DNA of 64,000 nucleotides from Pseudomonas haemolytica (lineage in GTDB: Bacteria; Pseudomonadota; Gammaproteobacteria; Pseudomonadales; Pseudomonadaceae). A program made the translations under genes and the position numbers. The notes below the pieces were generated by a model. The model had not been told where the DNA came from and ran no database searches. It was given only the letters and a program-made list of their open reading frames with translations. The stretch spans positions 310,001 to 374,000 of the forward strand of contig NZ_VOIW01000001.1 of assembly GCF_009659625.1 (NCBI RefSeq). The letters are read 5' to 3'. Of this stretch, positions 1 to 8,290 are shown in pieces. Position 1 is the stretch's first letter; every line of letters starts with the position of its first letter.

Positions 1-390
1 AAGGGCAAGCGTGTGGGCGTGTTGGTCAGGAGCAATCGTGAAGCCTTTGCCCTGGCGCAGTGGGCGCCGTCGGGTGTGATCATCAGGAGTTTCTGGCTCA
101 ACGACCAACTGGTCCAGAGCCTGCTCGCGGGCGAGATCGATGCGACCCTGCAAGGCGCCGTGGAGGTGCGTGAGGCTTTGCTCGACAAGGAAGCCGGCAT
201 GGACTTCGATTTCGTCGGCCCCCCCGTATCATCCGACCTGTTGGGCAACAGCGTGGCGATCGCGGTGCGCAAGCTCGATACCGCGCTGCGTAACGAACTC
301 AACTACGCGCTTGAGCAACTGATGCACAATGGGGAATACCAGCGCATCCTCAAGCCCTATCGTCTCGACCTGTTGTCTTCCAGTCCATGA
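1..390 (+). CDS. Periplasmic solute-binding protein, family 3 (C-terminal part)
   Basis: The reading frame is open from the first base and ends at TGA 388-390, so about 130 residues of a longer protein are visible. The fragment has the second-lobe pattern of family-3 solute-binding proteins: a strand like 'GKRVGVLVRSN', a segment 'QSLLAGEIDATLQG' typical of the hinge that senses ligand, and a C-terminal 'ALEQLMHNGEYQRILKPY' resembling the usual 'I..L...G.y..I..ky' ending. Such proteins deliver amino acids or related small solutes to an ABC importer, or serve as sensor domains. Ligand and start cannot be judged because the N-terminal half is outside the window. The next gene is a chemoreceptor in the same orientation, but the 107-base gap argues for separate transcription. 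Confidence 0.7.
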   Translation, partial: KGKRVGVLVRSNREAFALAQWAPSGVIIRSFWLNDQLVQSLLAGEIDATLQGAVEVREALLDKEAGMDFDFVGPPVSSDLLGNSVAIAVRKLDTALRNELNYALEQLMHNGEYQRILKPYRLDLLSSSP

Positions 391-412
391 TGGCTAATTA
401 ATTGCGCGGAAT

Positions 413-426
413 ATGAGCTAGATCAA
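413..426 (+). promoter_or_regulatory. Possible ANR/FNR-type box upstream of aer-like gene
   Basis: ATGAG-CTAG-ATCAA matches the TTGAT-N4-ATCAA consensus perfectly in the right half and 3 of 5 in the left half. It lies about 70 bases upstream of the aerotaxis receptor start. The aer gene of P. aeruginosa is reported to be under ANR control, which makes the site plausible. The imperfect left half keeps this tentative. Confidence 0.35.
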
Positions 427-497
427 TCTTTGCCCGATGAGTGCGCTTAGAGTCGACGCCCTGCCGACTCCTCCAATAATCACGAGCGCGCCTATCC

Positions 498-2072
498 ATG
501 AAGATCAATCTGCCGGTCACCGGTCGGAATGTGGACGTTGCCCCGGACGCCAACATCCTCTCGACCACCGACCTGACCAGCGCGATTACCTACGCCAACC
601 AGGACTTCATCGACATCAGTGGCTACAGCCGCGAAGAACTGCTCGGCTCGCCGCACAACCTGCTGCGCCATCCCGACATGCCACCCGCTGCTTTCGCGCA
701 TATGTGGCAGACCCTCAAACGGGGTCGCTCGTGGATGGGCATGGTGAAAAACCGCTGTAAGAACGGCGACCATTATTGGGTTAGCGCGTATGCCACGCCG
801 GTGACGCGGGACGGGGTCACAGTGGAGTTCCAGTCTGTGCGCACCAAACCTGATGCGCGCAGGATCGCAACGGCGGAGCACATGTATGCGCGGCTACGCT
901 CGGGTAAACGTCAGCGTTGGTCTGTGTTCGGCATGGGCGTGAAAGTATCGGCCTGGGTCACCGTCAGCTGCGCAGTCGCCTGGGCCTTGGGCCTGGGCCT
1001 GGCCACGTGGTCGCTGGCCTGGCAACTGCTGGCGCTTGTGGGCGGGTGTGCGGTGGGTGTGGTCGGTACGCGCGCGATCATGCAGCCATTGGCGCGGTTG
1101 AATCAGCGGGCGCGGGCGCTTGCCGATAACCCGTTGAGCCAGATGATCTACACCGGGCGCGGTGACGAGTGCGGGCAGATCGAATTCGCCCTGCAAATGC
1201 TCGAAGCCCAAGTGAGCGCGGTGGTCGGTCGCATTGGCGACGCATCCCAGCGCTTGTCGGGGCATGCCGCACAGTTGGTCGAAAATCTGCACAACAGCCA
1301 CGCCAGCATGCTTGGCCAGCAGGCCCAGACCGATCAGGTAGCGGCGGCCATACACCAAATGGCGGCCAGCGTGGCCGAGGTCGCCAGCCACGCACTTGAG
1401 GCATCCAAGGCAGCGGATCAGGCTGGTGGTGAAACTCACGAAGGCCATCAGCGCGTCGATCAAAGCCGCGACGCAGTGTTGCGTTTGTCCCAGGAATTGG
1501 CGCGCGCCACCGAAGTGATTCAGCAGTTGGAGCACCACAGCGGCGAAATCAGCGGCGTACTGGAAGTGATTCGCACGATTGCCGAGCAGACCAACCTGTT
1601 GGCACTCAACGCCGCCATCGAAGCGGCGCGAGCGGGTGAGCAAGGGCGAGGCTTTGCCGTCGTCGCCGATGAAGTGCGAGGCCTGGCGCAGCGCACCCAG
1701 CAATCGACCAACGAAATCCAACGCATGATCAGCACCCTGCAAGGCGGTGCCCGTGATGCGGTGCAGGCCATGGCCCACAGCAGCGAGCACGTTGAAGCCA
1801 GCGTCGAGCAGGCGCAACAGGCTGCGCTGGCACTGGACGGCATCAGCCGGCGCGTCACCCAGATTACCGCCATGAGCCAGCAGATCGCGGCGGCGGTGGA
1901 AGAGCAGAGCGCAGTGAGTGAGGACATCAACCGCAATATCGTCGGTATCCGCAATGCCGGCGAGGCCACCGTCAGCGCCGGGCAGCAGAGCGAGCTCAGC
2001 TCAGGGGGCGTAGCGTCGCTGGCTGAGGATTTGCGTCAGTTGGCGCAGGAGTTTTGGCGCAGACGACGCTGA
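498..2072 (+). CDS. aer: PAS-domain methyl-accepting chemotaxis protein, Aer type
   Basis: Inner-membrane energy/oxygen taxis receptor of 524 residues that signals through CheW/CheA. The N-terminal PAS domain (about residues 10-115) carries the Aer-like stretch '[17 protein letters not shown]' and '[10 protein letters not shown]', which in E. coli Aer forms the FAD pocket. A hydrophobic segment at about 150-195 is the membrane anchor, without a large periplasmic domain. A HAMP-like stretch and a long MCP coiled coil follow, with the conserved hairpin tip around 358-400 ('[19 protein letters not shown]'). The C-terminus ends in WRRRR and has no NWETF-type CheR-binding pentapeptide, as expected for Aer. 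The ATG at 498 starts directly at the PAS domain; its ribosome-binding site is weak. A possible ANR box lies upstream. Confidence 0.88.
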   Translation: MKINLPVTGRNVDVAPDANILSTTDLTSAITYANQDFIDISGYSREELLGSPHNLLRHPDMPPAAFAHMWQTLKRGRSWMGMVKNRCKNGDHYWVSAYATPVTRDGVTVEFQSVRTKPDARRIATAEHMYARLRSGKRQRWSVFGMGVKVSAWVTVSCAVAWALGLGLATWSLAWQLLALVGGCAVGVVGTRAIMQPLARLNQRARALADNPLSQMIYTGRGDECGQIEFALQMLEAQVSAVVGRIGDASQRLSGHAAQLVENLHNSHASMLGQQAQTDQVAAAIHQMAASVAEVASHALEASKAADQAGGETHEGHQRVDQSRDAVLRLSQELARATEVIQQLEHHSGEISGVLEVIRTIAEQTNLLALNAAIEAARAGEQGRGFAVVADEVRGLAQRTQQSTNEIQRMISTLQGGARDAVQAMAHSSEHVEASVEQAQQAALALDGISRRVTQITAMSQQIAAAVEEQSAVSEDINRNIVGIRNAGEATVSAGQQSELSSGGVASLAEDLRQLAQEFWRRRR

Positions 2073-2098
2073 CTGTCAGGCCGCCACGGGAGCTGCAG

Positions 2099-2842
2099 CT
2101 AAGCCGCCCTCAGCGAGATAAATGCATAGTTGGTCGGCACCTCGGTGACGATCTGCGCCCCGGCGTCCAGCAGTTGTTCGGCGATGTCCATCCCGGACAC
2201 ATGAAACACCCATTCACTGGCCATGGTGGGCTGTTCAGTCGCCCGCTCAATGGCTTGGGCAAACGCCTGCATATCCGGCAGGTATGCGGTAAAGCCGTCG
2301 CCCTTGAGCGCTGTACTACGAATGCCGAGCCACGCGCACACCGCTTCCTTGGCCTGAACATCATCACGGTCGGCCTGGCGTGAACGGCGGATCAGCTCAG
2401 CCAGTTCCTGATCCATCAGTTCGCCACCGACGATCAGCGCCGGGCCCTGTTCCCAGGATTCCGGTGGGCAGTCCTTGGCGCTCGGGTTCAGCGGGATATG
2501 CGGATTGATCTCCATCGGGTAGATCCGGCACACCAGCGGCCGCCGCTCATAGATGCGGCAGAGGTTGTCTTCGTCAAGATTCCGGCAGCGCCCGGCGTTA
2601 TAGGCGGCAAAGGTAATTGCCACAAACGCCTGGGTAGTGCCGCTGGGCACGACCACCGAACGGCGCTCGGCGTGTTCACGTTGTTGCATGGGCAAGCCCA
2701 GGCCGTTGCCGAGAAAACCCTCGACCAGGACGATGACGTTACCACCGTCAGCCGTCCAACTCCGGGCTTCTTCGAGAGTCAGCGGGACGTGATGGTCGCT
2801 GCAGCATTTGCCGCAACCTACGCAAGAAAACTGAGTGTTCAT
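2099..2842 (-). CDS. YkgJ-family cysteine-cluster protein
   Basis: A 247-residue protein of the YkgJ/UPF0153 type, thought to bind zinc or an Fe-S centre through a conserved Cys cluster. The N-terminus shows C7-x2-C10-x2-C13-C14 ('CVGCGKCC'). Two further cysteines follow in 'RCRNLDEDNLCRIYERRP' and one in 'LVCRIYP', the usual order for this family. ATG at 2842 was chosen because the cluster begins six residues later; an in-frame TTG at 2863 would add only seven residues. The biochemical role of the family is not established. The gene faces the aer-like gene tail to tail with 26 bases between the stops, and is separated from the GNAT gene upstream by about 110 bases. Confidence 0.75.
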   Translation of the reverse strand: MNTQFSCVGCGKCCSDHHVPLTLEEARSWTADGGNVIVLVEGFLGNGLGLPMQQREHAERRSVVVPSGTTQAFVAITFAAYNAGRCRNLDEDNLCRIYERRPLVCRIYPMEINPHIPLNPSAKDCPPESWEQGPALIVGGELMDQELAELIRRSRQADRDDVQAKEAVCAWLGIRSTALKGDGFTAYLPDMQAFAQAIERATEQPTMASEWVFHVSGMDIAEQLLDAGAQIVTEVPTNYAFISLRAA

Positions 2843-2950
2843 GGCGGATCTGTCACCAGGCAAGGTCAGAGGGGACGCTTGAGGGGTGACGGGTTTTTAC
2901 CTCTATCCACCGCTCGGGCTCTCTGGAAGCAAGTTATGCGCCAGTGATGG

Positions 2951-3433
2951 TCAGCCCTTGGGCACTATGTCTCGTAGGACAAATCTCATTCCCGCACTTT
3001 CATACAGTTGCCGGGCCCGCAGGTTGCTCTCCAGCACCTTGAGGTCCACATAGGGTTCGCCGCGCTGCTTGAACACCTGGAAGCTGTGCAGCAATAAGGC
3101 GCGTCCCAGCCCCTGGCCTTGGGCGCAAGGGTGTACGGCAAGGTTCTTGATAAAGGCACTGGTCCAGCATTGGGCCACTGCGAGGATACCGTCGGCGTTG
3201 CTGGCCACCAGGCACAGTGTCGGGTCGCACTCGGCATCGCTCACGAACTGCCGGCGCCAGTCATCCAGGCTGGCAACACGGCCACCGCCCTGATCCTGGG
3301 TCATGCGCAGCACGGCATGGATCGCCGGGGCCAGTTCATCACGGTAATGATCCAACCGAGTATCTGCCGGCCACTGCGGGGCGGGCAGGCTGCCCGTGAG
3401 GTCGCGACGCAGCAGCTGGAAATAGTCGGCCAA
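2951..3433 (-). CDS. GNAT-family N-acetyltransferase
   Basis: A 160-residue cytoplasmic acetyltransferase of the GCN5-related family. The acetyl-CoA site is visible as 'KNLAVHPCAQGQGLGRALL' (pattern V.p..qG.G.G..Ll), followed by the C-terminal 'NLRARQLYESAGMRF', the usual motif B region. The start is a TTG at 3433, three bases after the cheV stop, with AAGGG upstream; the first internal ATG (residue 44) would delete the beginning of the fold. The tight spacing suggests translational coupling to cheV. The substrate cannot be predicted. Confidence 0.8.
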   Translation of the reverse strand: MADYFQLLRRDLTGSLPAPQWPADTRLDHYRDELAPAIHAVLRMTQDQGGGRVASLDDWRRQFVSDAECDPTLCLVASNADGILAVAQCWTSAFIKNLAVHPCAQGQGLGRALLLHSFQVFKQRGEPYVDLKVLESNLRARQLYESAGMRFVLRDIVPKG

Positions 3434-3436
3434 CGC

Positions 3437-4339
3437 TTACAGGCCCTTTTGCGCCACGGTTTGTGCGGCGATTACCAGGCACTTGGTCAATTCTGGGGAG
3501 GAGAACTTGGTCAGCACCGCATCGGCACCGGCCAGGCGGGCTTTCTCGCTGTTCATCGCGCTGTCCAGAGAGGTGTGCAACAGCACATAGAGGTCCTTGA
3601 AGTCCGGAGTTTCGCGCAGCGTGCGGGTGAGGGCGTAGCCGTCCATCTCGGACATTTCGATATCCGACACCACCACGTTGATCTGCTCGCCGGTGCCTTG
3701 CAGCTCCAGCAATACATCGATGGCTTCCTTGGCACTGCGGGCGGTGTGGCAGGTCAGGCCGAGGTTGCGCAGGGTGTGTACCGATTGCTGCAGGGCCACC
3801 TGGCTGTCGTCCACCACCAGGATGCGAGCGTTACCGAGCACTTCGGCTTCTTCCATGGTCAGGTCGGTCGGCGCCACTTCAATCGGCGCCGGGGCGATGC
3901 CGTGAATGACTTTCTCGATATCCAGCACTTGCACCAGGCCACCTTCCACCTGGGTCACCCCCGTGATAAACGCACGGTTGCCGCCAGAGCCGTAGGGTGG
4001 CGGGCGAATATCGGTGGTCAGGCAATGCACGATCTTGCTCACCGCCTGCACATGCAGGCCCTGCTTGGAACGGCTGACATCGGTAACGATCAGGCAGCCA
4101 CCGTCCGGGTCCTGCAGGGGCATTTCGCCCAGGGCGCGGCTCAGGTCGATCACCGCCAGCGAAGCACCGCGCAAGGTGGCGATGCCTTTGACGTGGGGGT
4201 GCGACTCCGGCAGCTTGGTCAGCGGCGGGCAGGGAATGATCTCACTGACTTTCAGCAGGTTGATGGCCATCAGCTTGCCGCTGCGCAAGGTAAAGAGCAG
4301 AAGCGAGAGTGAGTCTGCGCGGGCTTTGGTGGTGGACAT
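3437..4339 (-). CDS. cheV: Chemotaxis coupling protein CheV (CheW-receiver fusion)
   Basis: A 300-residue cytoplasmic protein that couples chemoreceptors to CheA and can be phosphorylated. Residues of about 10-150 form a CheW-like domain ('KLMAINLLKVSEII', 'GIATLRGASLAVIDL'). Residues of about 172-295 form a receiver domain with the acidic pair 'VVDDSQ', phospho-acceptor D226 in 'VVVSDIEMSEMDGY', and the conserved Thr-Lys in 'VLTKFSS'. The length and domain order are normal for CheV. The stop codon is followed after three bases by the TTG of a GNAT acetyltransferase. An aer-type receptor lies nearby on the other strand, so this is a small taxis-related neighbourhood, but no cheA or cheY is in the window. 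Confidence 0.93.
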   Translation of the reverse strand: MSTTKARADSLSLLLFTLRSGKLMAINLLKVSEIIPCPPLTKLPESHPHVKGIATLRGASLAVIDLSRALGEMPLQDPDGGCLIVTDVSRSKQGLHVQAVSKIVHCLTTDIRPPPYGSGGNRAFITGVTQVEGGLVQVLDIEKVIHGIAPAPIEVAPTDLTMEEAEVLGNARILVVDDSQVALQQSVHTLRNLGLTCHTARSAKEAIDVLLELQGTGEQINVVVSDIEMSEMDGYALTRTLRETPDFKDLYVLLHTSLDSAMNSEKARLAGADAVLTKFSSPELTKCLVIAAQTVAQKGL

Positions 4340-4433
4340 AAAAACCTTCTGTGGATCAGGGATGATGATCTATGGAAGGTTATCGACTTGGGCGCGCCAG
4401 GCTTTAACCGGATTTTGTGTCGGGCTGGATCAG

Positions 4434-4523
4434 TGTGGGAGGGGGCTTGCTCCCGATTGCGGAGTGTCAGGCAATAGATTCTTCACTGATACACCGCTAT
4501 CGGGAGCAAGCCCCCTCCCACAT
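4434..4523. repeat. REPIN (two inverted REP arms)
   Basis: An arm starting GTGGGAGGGGGCTTGCTCCC is followed after about 50 bases by its inverse ending in GCAAGCCCCCTCCCACAT. This is the P. fluorescens-type REP doublet. It lies between the cheV start and the hydroxyacid dehydrogenase stop. Confidence 0.9.
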
Positions 4524-4533
4524 GGATTAGGTG

Positions 4534-5508
4534 TCAGCCTTTCCACACCTGAGGGTTCACCAGATCCTGCGGGCGCTGGCCCAGCAGGGCGGCGCGCAGG
4601 TTGTCCAGGGCGCGGTTGGCCATGGCTTCACGGGTTTCATTCGTTGCCGAACCGATATGCGGCAGGGTCACGGCATTGCTCAGCTGGAACAGCGGCGAAT
4701 CGCTCAGCGGTTCCTTTTCATACACATCCAGGCCGGCGCCACGAATACGCTGGGTTTGCAGGGCTTCGACCAGCGCCGGTTCATCCACCACCGGCCCACG
4801 GGAAATATTGATCAGGATCGCGCTGGGCTTCATCAGGCCCAATTCGCGGGTGCTGATCAGGTGGCGGGTCTTGTCGCTCAACGGCACCACCAGGCAGACG
4901 AAGTCCGCCTCGGCCAGCAACTGGTCGAGGCTGCGAAACTGCGCGCCCAGCTCTTGTTCCAGCGCGCTCTTGCGACTGTTGCCGCTGTAAAGGATTGGCA
5001 TATTGAAGCCCAGGCGCCCACGTCGAGCCACGGCCGCGCCGATATTGCCCATGCCGACGATGCCCAGGGTCTTGCCGTGCACATCGCAGCCAAACAGCGG
5101 TGCGCCGACGCTGGCTTTCCATTGGCCGGCCTTGGTCCAGGCGTCCAGTTCGGCCACCCGGCGCGCGCTGCTCATCAGCAAGGCGAAGGCCAGGTCGGCG
5201 GTGCTTTCGGTGAGCACGTCAGGGGTGTTGGTGAGCATGATCCCGCGCTCGTTGAAGTACGGCACGTCATAGTTGTCGTAGCCCACCGACACGCTGGACA
5301 CCACTTGCAGCTTGCTCGCGCCTTCAAGCTGTTCACGGCCCAGCTTGCGACCTACGCCGATCAGGCCGTGAGCGTGGGGCAGGGCTTCGTTGAATTGCGC
5401 GTTGATGTCACCCAGCTTGGGGTTGGGCGTGATCACTTCGAAATCCTGTTGCAGGCGTTCGATCATGGGCGCGGTGATACGGCTGAAGGCCAGGACAGTC
5501 TTTTTCAT
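4534..5508 (-). CDS. 2-hydroxyacid dehydrogenase, GhrB/2-ketogluconate reductase type
   Basis: A 324-residue NAD(P)H-dependent D-2-hydroxyacid dehydrogenase that reduces glyoxylate, hydroxypyruvate or 2-ketogluconate. The Rossmann motif 'GIVGMGNIG' lies in the middle. 'SVSVGYDNYDV' is the substrate loop, 'NISRGPVVDE' contains the catalytic Arg, 'DVYEKEPL' the Glu, and 'LPHIGSAT' the catalytic His. Starting at ATG 5508 the protein begins MKKTVLAF and matches the 324-residue length of E. coli GhrB. An ATG five codons upstream (5523) is possible, and neither has a strong ribosome-binding site. No 2-ketogluconate genes are adjacent, so the physiological substrate is uncertain. Confidence 0.85.
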   Translation of the reverse strand: MKKTVLAFSRITAPMIERLQQDFEVITPNPKLGDINAQFNEALPHAHGLIGVGRKLGREQLEGASKLQVVSSVSVGYDNYDVPYFNERGIMLTNTPDVLTESTADLAFALLMSSARRVAELDAWTKAGQWKASVGAPLFGCDVHGKTLGIVGMGNIGAAVARRGRLGFNMPILYSGNSRKSALEQELGAQFRSLDQLLAEADFVCLVVPLSDKTRHLISTRELGLMKPSAILINISRGPVVDEPALVEALQTQRIRGAGLDVYEKEPLSDSPLFQLSNAVTLPHIGSATNETREAMANRALDNLRAALLGQRPQDLVNPQVWKG

Positions 5509-5617
5509 TGCAGGCGGGCTCATCGGCTACGGGAGAATGCCAAGCACGCTAACATTCCTGGTTACAGTTGTCAGGACACCGCCCCTCCCATATTTAATCT
5601 CTATCGTTTGGTAAGAC

Positions 5618-6586
5618 TCAGTTCGCCATCCGCACGCCACCCAAGCCTCCGCTCAACTCATACGCCACCAACTCCGCCTGGTGCGCGGCCAGAATCTCCG
5701 GCAACGAACCACGCAGGTATTCCACCCAGGTCTTGATCTTCGCATCCAGGTATTGGCGCGAGGGGTAGATGGCGTACAGGTTCAACTCCTGGGAACGGTA
5801 GGTCGGCATCACTCGCACCAGTGTGCCGTTGCGCAGCCCTTCGATGGCGGCGTACACCGGCAACAGGCCGACGCCCATGCCGCTGGTGATCGCGGTTTTC
5901 ATGGCGTCGGCCGAGTTGACGAGGAATGGCGAGCTATTGATCGACACGCTTTCCTGACCTTCAGGGCCGTTGAAGGTCCATTTGTCCAGTTGGATCACCG
6001 GGCTGACCAGGCGCAGGCACGCATGGTTGAGCAAATCCTGGGGCCGTTGTGCGCAGCCTTTGGCCTTGACGTATTCCGGTGAGGCGCAGGCGATGCTGTA
6101 GGTGATGCCCAGGCGCTGGGATACGAACCCTGAATCCGGCAGTTCGCTGGCCAGCACGATGGAGACGTCGTAGCCCTCGTCGAGCAGGTCCGGCACGCGG
6201 TTGGCCAGGGTCAGGTCGAAGGTCACGTCGGGGTGCGTGCGGCGGTAACGGGCAATTGCGTCGATGACGAAGTGCTGGCCGATGCCGGTCATGGTGTGCA
6301 CTTTCAACTGCCCGGCGGGGCGGGCGTGGGCGTCGCTGGCTTCGGCCTCGGCTTCTTCCACATAGGCGAGGATCTGCTCGCAGCGCAACAAATAGCGCTT
6401 GCCGGCTTCGGTCAGCGCGATGCGCCGGGTGGTGCGGTTGAGCAAGCGGGTTTGCAGGTGGGCCTCAAGGTTGGAGACCGCGCGCGAGACATTGGCCGTG
6501 GTGGTGTCCAGTTGCACGGCGGCGGCGGTGAAGCTGCCGGCTTCAGCCACGCAACTGAAGGCGCGCATGTTTTGCAAAGTGTCCAT
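5618..6586 (-). CDS. LysR-family regulator divergent from efflux operon
   Basis: A 322-residue LysR-type regulator. The winged helix-turn-helix is at residues 1-65 ('AEAGSFTAAAVQLDTTTANV', 'RLLNRTTRRIALTEAG') and the effector-binding domain fills about 90-300. It is transcribed away from the efflux operon beginning at 6769 across a 182-base intergenic region. This is the arrangement of E. coli aaeR and aaeXAB, so it probably controls that pump in response to an aromatic or similar compound. That functional link is inferred from position only. Confidence 0.85.
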   Translation of the reverse strand: MDTLQNMRAFSCVAEAGSFTAAAVQLDTTTANVSRAVSNLEAHLQTRLLNRTTRRIALTEAGKRYLLRCEQILAYVEEAEAEASDAHARPAGQLKVHTMTGIGQHFVIDAIARYRRTHPDVTFDLTLANRVPDLLDEGYDVSIVLASELPDSGFVSQRLGITYSIACASPEYVKAKGCAQRPQDLLNHACLRLVSPVIQLDKWTFNGPEGQESVSINSSPFLVNSADAMKTAITSGMGVGLLPVYAAIEGLRNGTLVRVMPTYRSQELNLYAIYPSRQYLDAKIKTWVEYLRGSLPEILAAHQAELVAYELSGGLGGVRMAN

Positions 6587-6768
6587 GGAGTGTTCTCAAG
6601 GGAGATAACAAATTGTGACAGAAAGTTACGCCGTCCAGTGATCCCTACCAACGGATTATCGCCTGAACGGTAACAAAGATTCACAGGAATGCCAGCTTAT
6701 CGTCCTTCCTGCCGCCGCCTAGAATTGCGCCACCTCTTGCGCTACACCCTTTCAGGAATTCGCTTGCC

Positions 6769-8280
6769 GTGCCGCGTCACATCAGCAGAGAGCTGAAGGC
6801 TCTCAGTATTTGCGCCTTATCGTTAGCCATCAGCGGTTGCATCGGAACCGGAGGGATCGCCCCGCACAGCCAGGCCATCAACGCCAATACCCTGGCCACC
6901 GACGAAGCCATCCAGAGCGCCGCCCAGGACGCCCACTGGCCCACCACACACTGGTGGCAAGCCTACGGCGACCTGCAACTCAACCGTTGGGTCGAGCTCG
7001 CCACCCAGAACAGTCCCAGCCTGGCCATGGCCGCCGCGCGCGTGCGCCAGGCTCGGGCGCTGGCCGGGGTTGCAGAGTCGGCCGAGTCGTTGCAGATCAA
7101 CAGCGACACCACCCTCAAGCGCCACAACTGGCCCAAGGATCAGTTCTACGGCCCCGGCGAATTAAGCGGCGCCAACACCTGGGACAACAATTCGTCCCTG
7201 GGCCTGAGCTATGCCCTCGACCTGTGGGGCCGTGAAAGCAACAGCACCGAGCGCGCCGTCGACCTCGCGCATATGAGCGCCGCCGAAGCGCGCCAGGCCC
7301 AGCTCGAACTGCAGAACAACATAGTGCGCGCCTATATCCAGCTGTCGCTGCATTACGCCAACCGCGATATCGCCGCCGCCACCTTGGCCCAGCAACAGCA
7401 GATCCTCGACCTGGCCAACAAACGCCTGAACGCCGGGATCGGTACACACTTCGACGTCAGCCAGGCCGAAACTCCGCTGCCGGAAACCCATCGCCAGCTG
7501 GATGCTCTCGACGAAGAAATCGCCCTGAGCCGTAACCAGTTGGCGGCGCTGGCCGGCCAAGGCCCGGGGCAGGGCGCCCAGTTGCAGCGCCCGACCCTGG
7601 CTCTCGCCGCGCCGTTGAAACTGCCCTCGAGCCTGCCGGCGCAACTGCTCGGCCAGCGCCCGGACGTGGTTGCCAGCCGCTGGCAGGTGGCGGCCCAGGC
7701 GAGGGGCATTGATGTGGCCCATGCGGGTTTCTACCCCAATGTCGACCTGGTCGGCAGCCTCGGCTACATGGCCACCGGCGGCGGTATGCTGGAGTTCCTC
7801 GCCGGCAAGAAATTCAACTACAACGTCGGCCCGGCGATCACCTTGCCGATCTTTGACGGCGGCCGCCTGCGCGCCGAACTGGGCGAAGCCAGTGCCGGCT
7901 ATGACATCGCGGTCGCCCAGTACAACCAGACCCTGGTCAATGCGCTCAAGGGCATCAGCGACCAGTTGATCCGCCGCGAGTCCATGGATAAGCAGTCGAC
8001 CTTCGCCGCGCAGTCGGTGGCCTCGGCGCAGAAAACCTACGACATCGCCATGATCGCCTACCAGCGTGGCCTTACCGATTACCTCAACGTACTGAACGCC
8101 CAGACTCTGCTGTTCCGTCAGCAACAGGTCGAGCAGCAGGTACAGGCGGCACGCCTGAGTGCGCATGCCGAGCTGGTGACGGCCCTGGGCGGCGGCCTCG
8201 GCGCCGGCAACGATGCGCCCGAGGATGCCAAGACCCTTCCAAGCAAGACCCCGACGGCGCTTGCCGTGTTTGATCACTGA
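6769..8280 (+). CDS. Outer-membrane efflux lipoprotein, NodT/OprM family
   Basis: A 503-residue TolC-like outer-membrane channel anchored by a lipid. The signal peptide ends in the lipobox 'LAISGC' with the acylated Cys at residue 24. Two outer-membrane-efflux repeats follow, with the family hallmarks 'LGLSYALDLWGR' and 'PITLPIFDGGRLRAEL', and 'GLTDYLNVLNAQ' near the end. The start is a GTG at 6769 with AGGA about ten bases upstream. The next gene starts after only ten bases. Together with the FUSC pump, the DUF1656 protein and the HlyD-type adaptor it would form a complete envelope-spanning exporter. E. coli aaeXAB lacks a dedicated channel gene, so this operon is the more complete form. Confidence 0.9.
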   Translation: MPRHISRELKALSICALSLAISGCIGTGGIAPHSQAINANTLATDEAIQSAAQDAHWPTTHWWQAYGDLQLNRWVELATQNSPSLAMAAARVRQARALAGVAESAESLQINSDTTLKRHNWPKDQFYGPGELSGANTWDNNSSLGLSYALDLWGRESNSTERAVDLAHMSAAEARQAQLELQNNIVRAYIQLSLHYANRDIAAATLAQQQQILDLANKRLNAGIGTHFDVSQAETPLPETHRQLDALDEEIALSRNQLAALAGQGPGQGAQLQRPTLALAAPLKLPSSLPAQLLGQRPDVVASRWQVAAQARGIDVAHAGFYPNVDLVGSLGYMATGGGMLEFLAGKKFNYNVGPAITLPIFDGGRLRAELGEASAGYDIAVAQYNQTLVNALKGISDQLIRRESMDKQSTFAAQSVASAQKTYDIAMIAYQRGLTDYLNVLNAQTLLFRQQQVEQQVQAARLSAHAELVTALGGGLGAGNDAPEDAKTLPSKTPTALAVFDH

Positions 8281-8290
8281 GTAGGATTTA

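Noticed and set aside
3119..5736. Two long plus-strand frames (397 and 401 codons) opposite cheV/GNAT and the hydroxyacid dehydrogenase
   Set aside because: Both are shadows of well-identified minus-strand genes and run across gene boundaries and a REPIN.
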